Below the pieces are notes generated by a model. The model was not told the origin of the DNA. It ran no database searches and worked only from the letters and a program-made list of their open reading frames with translations. Made by a program: the position numbers and the translations under genes. 29,478 nt of DNA from the NCBI GenBank assembly GCA_035307785.1, contig DATGHS010000393.1, forward strand, positions 1-29,478, written 5' to 3'. Source of the stretch: DATGHS01 sp035307785 (GTDB taxonomy: Bacteria; Planctomycetota; Planctomycetia; Gemmatales; Gemmataceae). Positions 16,691 through 22,622 of the stretch are shown piece after piece. Every line of letters starts with the position of its first letter. Positions within the stretch are counted from its first letter, which is position 1.

Positions 16691-17887
16691 ATGCCGACCG
16701 ACTGGAACAATCCGGACGAAATCATCCTGGCCGAACTCGAGCCGGCGGAAGAATTGCTTTGGGCCGGCCGGCCGAAGCAGGGGCTCATCTTCCGGCGCGC
16801 GGAGTTCGTGCTGCTGTTCATGGCACTCATCGTGTTCGGCCCGAGCCTGTCCGCGTTCTTCCGCGCCGGTCCAGCCAACAACGGACAGGCCTTTCCCCCG
16901 TTCCTCATTTTCGGTTTGCCGCATTTACTGTTCATGACGACATATCTTTTCGGTCGGCCCATCTACGATGCCTGGTCGCGGCGCCGCTGCGCCTATGGGG
17001 TGACTTCGGAGCGCGTGGTCATGGTAGGCGGCTTGTTTGGGCGGCGCGTCCGCTCGCTGGAGCTGGACGCGTTGGTAGACGCAAAGTTTACGCCGACGTG
17101 GCGTGGCGAGGGCGGCACAATTCGCTTCGGGCACGATGCCGGGCATGCCGAGGCCGCCAACCGGGGACGGCAGGTCTTCATCAGCTCGGCGATCGATTGT
17201 TTCGAGTTGGATCATGGAGCCAAGGAAGTTTACCGACTCATTGACAACGCATTGAATCAACAGGGCCGCCGCCGACGGCGAGCGGGGTTAGTTTCGACGA
17301 AAACTTCAGTCGATCAGCCCGCGGTCTGGGACCAACCGAGCGAGGTCATCGAGCCGGAACTGGGGCCGAATGAGTTGTTACTATGGTCCGGCCGGCCGCG
17401 GCAGGGGTTTACCTTCCGCTGGTCGCATCTCATCTTCACCGTCCTCGCGTTTTTGTGGATGCAAGGTTTCATGATAGCGGGCGGTGGCGCCGCCAACTTT
17501 GGCGTGTTCTTCCTGTGGTTTTTGCTCGGCATGAAGGCCCTGAGCGTGGCGGCAGAAGTGACCCGCGCGGCGTACGGGGCCCGGAGGCGCGCACGCACGG
17601 TCTACGGTGTGACGACGGAGCGCCTGCTGAGCGTAACGACCGGCAACGGCGGCCAAGTGAAAGCGCTGGTGCTGAGCGAAGTGGCGAATCTGCTGCTCAC
17701 GGAACGCAATGAGGTGGCTGGCACGATCGTCGTCGGCCCCGATCTGCCCACGAACGAAAGCCAGCAGCGTGCTGCGCTCACCAGCGGCGCTCCGCCCGGC
17801 ATGATGCTCTTCGACTTGAGCCAGGATGCGCGGCTGCTGTATCGCCTGATCCGCCGCGCGCGGCGGCCGGTGGAGGCGGTGACGTGA
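16691..17887 (+). CDS. Membrane protein with two tandem bacterial PH-like halves
   Basis: 398 residues from the ATG at 16691. A GTG at 16646 would add 15 residues, but it lies before the expected transcription start of the TATAAT box. The protein is an internal duplication. Each half begins with an L-x-P-x-E-x-LLW-x-GRP-x-QG-x-x-FR motif (LEPAEELLWAGRPKQGLIFR and LGPNELLLWSGRPRQGFTFR). Two membrane segments follow, then a beta-rich segment starting YGVTxER (YGVTSERVVMV and YGVTTERLLSV), as in bacterial PH-domain membrane proteins. The first half ends in a basic linker (RRRRR). There is no catalytic motif. A role in membrane organisation or stress is known for some relatives, but none can be assigned here. 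Upstream it is divergent from the GspG-like gene. Confidence 0.8.
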   Translation: MPTDWNNPDEIILAELEPAEELLWAGRPKQGLIFRRAEFVLLFMALIVFGPSLSAFFRAGPANNGQAFPPFLIFGLPHLLFMTTYLFGRPIYDAWSRRRCAYGVTSERVVMVGGLFGRRVRSLELDALVDAKFTPTWRGEGGTIRFGHDAGHAEAANRGRQVFISSAIDCFELDHGAKEVYRLIDNALNQQGRRRRRAGLVSTKTSVDQPAVWDQPSEVIEPELGPNELLLWSGRPRQGFTFRWSHLIFTVLAFLWMQGFMIAGGGAANFGVFFLWFLLGMKALSVAAEVTRAAYGARRRARTVYGVTTERLLSVTTGNGGQVKALVLSEVANLLLTERNEVAGTIVVGPDLPTNESQQRAALTSGAPPGMMLFDLSQDARLLYRLIRRARRPVEAVT

Positions 17888-17961
17888 TCTTTCATGTCGG
17901 TTATCGCATTGCCAATTTGTAGAATCATTTTCATCATGCTGGAATTCACTGGGGATTGGTC

Positions 17962-18069
17962 ATGAAAGCCAAATACGCCCTGTTGTATTTGAAGTATCGT
18001 CGTTATCTCGTTCCGGCCGGCGTTTTGCTTCTCGCGGCAATTGTCGTGTATTTAGTTTGGGTGCGGTGA
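17962..18069 (+). CDS. 35-residue single-pass membrane peptide
   Basis: A short ORF, ATG to TGA, with GGGGA about 6 nt before the start. The product has a basic, tyrosine-rich start (MKAKYALLYLKYRRY) and one hydrophobic helix (VLLLAAIVVYLVWV), ending VR. This is the pattern of real small membrane proteins, with positive charges inside and a single TM segment. It lies 74 nt after the PH-like gene and 93 nt before menG. I do not recognise a family. The fit of ribosome site, charge pattern and hydrophobic run makes it more than chance, but there is no homology evidence. Confidence 0.55.
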   Translation: MKAKYALLYLKYRRYLVPAGVLLLAAIVVYLVWVR

Positions 18070-18103
18070 TATTTTGGGGAAATTTGCGGTCATGAGTGTG
18101 AGC

Positions 18104-18144
18104 CCGCAGCGCAAGCAAGGGACGATCCCTTGCTTGCGCTGCGG
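18104..18144. repeat. Perfect 19-bp inverted repeat upstream of menG
   Basis: Arms 18104-18122 and 18126-18144 are exact complements with a 3-nt loop (CGA). It begins CCGCAGCGCAAGC and ends in its complement, 18 nt before the GTG start of menG. No T-run follows. In RNA it would be a very stable stem-loop between the small membrane ORF and menG. Confidence 0.8.
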
Positions 18145-18162
18145 ACTAACCGGAGTGTGAAT

Positions 18163-18885
18163 GTGGCCGGCGATCTGCTCGACAAGCGTGAAACGCGCAT
18201 TCGCCAGATGTTCGGCGCCATTGCACCCTGGTACGACACGCTGAATCATCTGCTCAGCTTGAACATCGACCGGTCGTGGCGGAAGAAAGTGACCAAGTTG
18301 GTGCCGCCGGCAGGAGACGCGCCCATTCTCGACGTTTGCACCGGCACGGGCGACCTGGCACTGGCCTATGATAAAGCCTGCGGCGGCAAGGTTCCGATCG
18401 TCGGCGTCGATTTTTGCCCGGAGCTGTTAACGCGCGCGATTGGGAAAGTGCGAAAACGCAACGCCGATGCGCGTATTCACTTCATCGAGGCCGACGCCCA
18501 GCATTTGCCATTGCCCGACAATCAATTCCAGATCGTCTGCGTGGCTTTCGGTCTGCGGAATATCACCGACATGGACCAGGGCATCCTCGAGATGGTGCGT
18601 GTGGCCCAGCCCGGCGGGCGCGTAGCCATCCTTGAATTCTCTCGCCCTCGCCATTGGCTGATTCGCCGGCCGTACTTGTTCTTCTTCCGCAAGATCCTGC
18701 CGGCCATCGGGCAGTTTCTGTCCCGAAGTCCAGACAGTGCTTATCGGTATTTACCGGAAAGCGTAATGCGGTTTCCTGATTACGAAGCGTTGGCAGATTG
18801 TTTGCGGGGGCACGGGCTGAAGGACATCCACTACTTCCCCTTCACCGGCGGTATTGCGACGCTATACATTGGCAGAAAAGAATGA
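18163..18885 (+). CDS. menG: Demethylmenaquinone methyltransferase (UbiE/MenG)
   Basis: SAM-dependent C-methyltransferase for the last step of menaquinone synthesis (or the matching ubiquinone step; planctomycetes generally use menaquinone). 240 residues from a GTG at 18163, chosen because CGGAG lies 7 nt upstream; a TTG at 18130 lies inside the hairpin and is unlikely. Family signs: FGAIAPWYDTLNHLLSLNID near the start, SAM motif I LDVCTGTGDLA (56-66), GVDFCPELL, VAFGLRNITDMD, EFSRP, and YRYLPESVMRFPDYEAL near the end. Length is normal. hemE follows 88 nt downstream behind a probable terminator, so both may be expressed separately despite lying next to each other. Confidence 0.95.
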   Translation: MAGDLLDKRETRIRQMFGAIAPWYDTLNHLLSLNIDRSWRKKVTKLVPPAGDAPILDVCTGTGDLALAYDKACGGKVPIVGVDFCPELLTRAIGKVRKRNADARIHFIEADAQHLPLPDNQFQIVCVAFGLRNITDMDQGILEMVRVAQPGGRVAILEFSRPRHWLIRRPYLFFFRKILPAIGQFLSRSPDSAYRYLPESVMRFPDYEALADCLRGHGLKDIHYFPFTGGIATLYIGRKE

Positions 18886-18895
18886 GTGGCTTGTT

Positions 18896-18935
18896 AAAGC
18901 CCGGATGGCCCACGGACTGCCGTCGGTGGGCTTTT
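18896..18935 (+). terminator. Probable intrinsic terminator after menG
   Basis: AAAGCCC (18896-18902) pairs with GGGCTTT (18928-18934), with inner ACGG/CCGT pairing and TTTT at the 3' side. It lies 10 nt after the menG stop. Confidence 0.6.
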
Positions 18936-18973
18936 CGCCTGATTTCTCACCTTTGATTCCTGACTTCTGATCC

Positions 18974-19999
18974 ATGACTACTCTCCACGCACCGCTCACC
19001 ACGCACCTGCTCATCCGCGCCGCGCGTGGCGAGCGCGTGGAGCGGCCGCCGGTGTGGGCGATGCGGCAAGCAGGGCGGTGGGACCCGGAATTCAACAAGC
19101 TTCGCGCCGGCCTCTCGTTCTACGAATTCTCGGAACATGTCGAGCTCGCGGCCAAGGCATCGCTATGCCCCAAGCGCTTCGGCGTCGATGCCATCATCCT
19201 CTTCTACGACATCACCACGTTGACGGTGGCAATGGGCTTGCCGTTTGTGTTGCAGCCAAACGTCGGCCCAGTGCCCGACCGGCCGGTACACACGAAAGCC
19301 GACCTCGAACGGCTCGATGCGAATCCGGATCCCGCGCGCTATCAACACATTCGCGATCTTCTGAAGTTGGTGAAGGCGGAACTCCGCGGTGAGTTGCCGG
19401 TGATTGTCTTTGCCGGAGCGCCATTCACGCTGGCCACCTATTGCATCGGTACCGGGAAGAATCTCGCCGCGACGCGTGAATTCATTGCCGAGCGTGGCGA
19501 GGTCTGGCGCGGCTTGCTGGAGCGCATTGCAACTGCGACGGCCGGCTTCCTCAATACGCTTATTGCTGATGGCGCCGAACTTTACCAGCTTTTCGATTCC
19601 TGGGCCGGGGAACTCACGGCGCAGGAATACGAAGCCTGGGCACAGCCGTATCATCGGTCGATCTTCCGGGAAGCGCCCGGCGCTCCGCGGATCCTGTTCG
19701 TGAAGGAATGCCCGCATTTGGTATTGATGACGCAATCCGGGGCCGATGTGGTCAGCCTTGGCGCATCGCACGACCTGGCTACCTGCCGGGAGAGGTATCC
19801 GTACTTGGTGTTCCAGGGCAACGTGGATGAGGAGATTCTGCGAACCGGAACACCGGAGCAGGTTCGGGAAACAACTCGGCGTTGTGTCTTAGCCGGCGGC
19901 GGCCTGCGGCATATTGTAAATCTGAATCACGGCGTGGATCGCGCCACGCCAGTGGTGAATTTCGAAACATATGTGCGCGCGGCGAAAAGCCTCGAATAA
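18974..19999 (+). CDS. hemE: Uroporphyrinogen decarboxylase
   Basis: Converts uroporphyrinogen III to coproporphyrinogen III in heme synthesis; cytoplasmic, no cofactor. 341 residues, normal length. Motifs: RPPVWAMRQAGRWDPEF (conserved arginines R31 and R35), ILFYDITT (D79, the catalytic aspartate position), PFTLATYCIGTG, LFDSWAGELT, FVKECPHL and the C-terminal NLNHGVDRATP with the active-site histidine. Two small departures from the consensus are WDPEF in place of the common YLPEY, and FYDI where FSDI is usual. No Shine-Dalgarno is visible before the ATG; the leader is pyrimidine-rich (TTCTCACC, TTCCTGACTTC), so leaderless or weak initiation is possible. Downstream lies a long hairpin, then a convergent gene. 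Confidence 0.96.
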   Translation: MTTLHAPLTTHLLIRAARGERVERPPVWAMRQAGRWDPEFNKLRAGLSFYEFSEHVELAAKASLCPKRFGVDAIILFYDITTLTVAMGLPFVLQPNVGPVPDRPVHTKADLERLDANPDPARYQHIRDLLKLVKAELRGELPVIVFAGAPFTLATYCIGTGKNLAATREFIAERGEVWRGLLERIATATAGFLNTLIADGAELYQLFDSWAGELTAQEYEAWAQPYHRSIFREAPGAPRILFVKECPHLVLMTQSGADVVSLGASHDLATCRERYPYLVFQGNVDEEILRTGTPEQVRETTRRCVLAGGGLRHIVNLNHGVDRATPVVNFETYVRAAKSLE

Positions 20000-20017
20000 C
20001 GGCAAGCGTCAACTGGA

Positions 20018-20083
20018 AGAGCCGGGTGCGCGAGTGACGGGAAGGAGGACTTTTTCCTTCCGGTCGCTCGCGCTCCCGGCTCT
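20018..20083. repeat. 66-nt imperfect palindrome between hemE and the convergent gene
   Basis: Arms of 29 nt (20018-20046 and 20055-20083) pair at 26 of 29 positions around an 8-nt loop that contains TTTT. It begins AGAGCCGGG and ends in its complement. It may act as a terminator for both convergent genes, but its length and lack of a T-run after the stem look more like a dispersed palindromic repeat. Confidence 0.75.
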
Positions 20084-20104
20084 AATTCTCTCGCGCCACC
20101 GGTC

Positions 20105-21529
20105 TTAATTCCTCGGCACCTTGATCTCGGAATCGGGATCGTCCTTGAAGAGCGTTTTGGCCGTGACGTTTGCCTGCTGATTTTGAAGCCAGCTGGAAAT
20201 GGTTTCGTATTCCACGTTCTGCGGCAATTGGGAGACGCCGACACAAGGTTGGAAGATCTGCGCCTGACATAGCTGCAACAGCTCGGTCACCATTTGATCG
20301 GGAACGCGCGGCGCGTTGGCATGAGTGCCTTCCCAGCCGACGACCCAGGGTTTGAACAGAATCTCGAGCTTGTTCCAAATCAGCTTCCAGGGCATGTAAT
20401 CGCGCAGCTGCGCTGCCCCGCCGGCGCCGGGAGCTGGCGCGGCTCCGGGCAATTTCACTTCCCGACCGCTGAATTCCGACGCCAGGTCCCGAAAAGCCAG
20501 GGCCGCGTACCAGGAAGCATAATCCATTTCCATTTGAGGATCGGGATTGAGTTGCAGGAAGCCAATGAGCGCCTCGGCACGCTCGTACAGACTCGGCGTG
20601 GGGTTGATCATCGGATCGGCCGCGGCAAAGCGCAGTAGCCAGAAAGCCGGATTGACGATGACCTTCTTTTCCTTTTCATCGCGAATCACCGGGTAGCGAA
20701 CGTAGCCCAGCGCGCGGATTGCCTCACGGCGAATGTAGCGCCAGCCGTCGATCTCTTCCTGCGACGCATCGGCCGAGATCGTAACGGGCCGGGAAACAAA
20801 TTGAATGAGCGCGAGAATGATCTGTTTCTCGCGTTCGGGCGTCTTGGCGAGCAGCGATTTGTCCATGCCCGCGGGGTTCGGCAGGGCCAGCAAATTCTTG
20901 AGCGCTTGCAAGGCATACAGCCGAACGGCATCAAACTCTTTGGGATTTTGAATGACATCGAGAGCAATGTCCACCGTATCCACTAGCTTATCATCGGTCT
21001 TCACGAAGCCGGATTCGCCGAGCCGAGCGAGGATGCGAGCCGCATTGACGCGGACAAGCAGCTCATACTTGATGGGCTTGTCCTTGGGCAGAAGTATTTC
21101 ATCGTGCAAGACATTGGCCACGTATTGGCCATAAGCTTGAATGTAATCTTTTTTGCGCTCGTAAACCTGCCGCTGCACGTCGTTAGATTGCTTTTCCAGA
21201 ATCGGCATGGCCGGAATAAGCGAATTCGCTTCCTGCACGATTTGCGACATGGGCGTGGGTTTGCGGCCGGCGCCGCTCTTCAGGTCGCGATTAATTTCGT
21301 CCGTCAACCGCATGATCGAGGCGTGAGCCGCCTTTTGCATGTCCTTCTGGTGCTGGGCGGCATTGCCGTCTTTGACGGACATGCGGATGCCGTCGCGCAG
21401 GTCCTTCACCCGGTTCTGCAAATCCAGAGGGAATTCCTCCTCGGCGCGGGCGGTGGAAACTGCCAGGGCAACGACAGACACAACGGCTACGAGCGCCCAT
21501 CCGGCGCGCAAGCGATACTTCATGAGCAT
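20105..21529 (-). CDS. Secreted helical-repeat protein of unknown function
   Basis: 474 residues; GGAG lies 4 nt before the ATG at 21529 and 10 nt before a second ATG at 21523, so either may be used. A signal peptide covers about residues 1-29 (cleavage likely after TARA). The mature protein is almost entirely helical. Segments such as LLVRVNAARILARLGESG, AVRLYALQALKNLLAL and IRREAIRALGYVRYP look like HEAT/armadillo-type repeats, suggesting a protein-binding scaffold outside the cytoplasm. A glycine/alanine/proline spacer (APAPGAGGAAQ) precedes the C-terminal part. I see no catalytic motif and do not recognise a named family. It is the last gene of a same-strand run (22623-25559, then 21663-22370, then this), with 133 nt between it and the TPR gene. 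Confidence 0.75.
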   Translation of the reverse strand: MLMKYRLRAGWALVAVVSVVALAVSTARAEEEFPLDLQNRVKDLRDGIRMSVKDGNAAQHQKDMQKAAHASIMRLTDEINRDLKSGAGRKPTPMSQIVQEANSLIPAMPILEKQSNDVQRQVYERKKDYIQAYGQYVANVLHDEILLPKDKPIKYELLVRVNAARILARLGESGFVKTDDKLVDTVDIALDVIQNPKEFDAVRLYALQALKNLLALPNPAGMDKSLLAKTPEREKQIILALIQFVSRPVTISADASQEEIDGWRYIRREAIRALGYVRYPVIRDEKEKKVIVNPAFWLLRFAAADPMINPTPSLYERAEALIGFLQLNPDPQMEMDYASWYAALAFRDLASEFSGREVKLPGAAPAPGAGGAAQLRDYMPWKLIWNKLEILFKPWVVGWEGTHANAPRVPDQMVTELLQLCQAQIFQPCVGVSQLPQNVEYETISSWLQNQQANVTAKTLFKDDPDSEIKVPRN

Positions 21530-21662
21530 ATTCTCCCAAACTCAGGCTGTGCGAGATGCTATTCCCCAGTAACTACAACGGCATTGGGCCTCTTTTCGTT
21601 GGCGATGGGGATGCTCCTGATTGTATCAGTTTCCCCGGAAATTGCTTGGGTTCCAAGGGTTT

Positions 21663-22370
21663 CTAGCGAGCCGCTTGCAGGGCGGCGAATTCATTGAGCG
21701 GCAGGTCCGACTGTTCGGCCAACTTCCGGGCCTGCTCCAAGTTGGTGTGTGCCGGATGCATCTGGCCCAACTGCGACCAGGCCAGGTAAAGATACCAGTG
21801 GGGCCGCGCCTCCTGTGGCCCTTCCTTGGCCGCCTGCTCCAGTTGCTTAATGGCTTTGAACAGCAGCGACTCGGGGTCCGGTTCGTCTTCCTTTTCGCCT
21901 GCGCCGGCGACTTGCCGGGCAAGAAGATACAGACCGATGCCGCGGTGCAGGCGCTCTTCATAACCATTGCCGTGGTCACGGGCGATTTCGGCCAGGCGGG
22001 TATGGCTGTGAATGACGTGGCGGCACGCTGCTTCGCCCTGGGTCGCCGCATCGCTTAGGTAACGCTCAAATTCCTTTTGGGCCTCGTTTTGCTTGTGTAG
22101 TCGCAGCAACAATTCGCCGAGGTGAGCGCGCACCACTACATGATCTGGGTGTTCGGCAAGGTAGGCTTGGAGGTGCGGCAAGGCGCCGGCATCGTCGCCG
22201 GATTCCAAACAAGCAGCCGCCTGACGGAGCGATTCTTCCGTGGTTGCGGCCACACCAGGTTTTGCAATGGGCGCAGTACTACTAGCTTTGCCATCTTCGG
22301 GCAATGCCTCAAGAGCCGTGCAACCGAAGCAGAAACAGGCAGCCAACAGCCAGCCAACGCGTCTTCCCAT
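21663..22370 (-). CDS. TPR-containing exported protein, possible lipoprotein
   Basis: 235 residues from the ATG at 22370 (GAGG just upstream); a TTG at 22382 is less likely. The N-terminus MGRRVGWLLAACFCFGC is a short signal sequence. LAAC is a good lipobox core (C12), while the cysteine at 17 is a second option, so membrane anchoring is likely but the site is unsure. The remainder is helical with TPR-like repeats (ACLESGDDAGALPHLQAYL, RAHLGELLLRLHKQNEAQ, and a C-terminal unit with PHWYLYLAWSQLGQMHPA). TPR proteins serve as binding platforms; no partner is identified. Neighbour on the upstream side is the DUF1559 fusion, separated by a strong hairpin. Confidence 0.75.
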   Translation of the reverse strand: MGRRVGWLLAACFCFGCTALEALPEDGKASSTAPIAKPGVAATTEESLRQAAACLESGDDAGALPHLQAYLAEHPDHVVVRAHLGELLLRLHKQNEAQKEFERYLSDAATQGEAACRHVIHSHTRLAEIARDHGNGYEERLHRGIGLYLLARQVAGAGEKEDEPDPESLLFKAIKQLEQAAKEGPQEARPHWYLYLAWSQLGQMHPAHTNLEQARKLAEQSDLPLNEFAALQAAR

Positions 22371-22537
22371 GCGGCCTCGCAAGCAGGTGAAAGGAGGAAA
22401 GCGTCGTCGCGTTGGTAGTTATCGCCCGATGGGGCAGGAAAAATGTATCGAAAGAAACGAAGGAATTGATACAACCGGCTGAATTTGGAGAAGTGGTAGG
22501 GGTTGGGAGGGCAAGCAGAAGTCAGAGGTCAGTAAAC

Positions 22538-22607
22538 AAAAATCCCCGCTTGCGTTTCGCACTCGCTAACAATTGTCGGCGTGCGCGAAACGCAAACGGG
22601 GATTTTT
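22538..22607 (-). terminator. Long hairpin after the DUF1559 fusion gene; copy 2 of the dispersed family
   Basis: A 70-nt palindrome whose outer arms (from AAAAATCCCCG at 22538 to CGGGGATTTTT at 22607) pair with few mismatches. It lies 16 nt after the stop of the minus-strand gene, and the stem ends in TTTTT on that strand, as in an intrinsic terminator. Its complement shares CGTTT-purine-CGTTTCGCGCACG and AATTGT with the hairpin at 8561-8613. Confidence 0.7.
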
Positions 22608-22622
22608 GATCTGAAAAAACCG

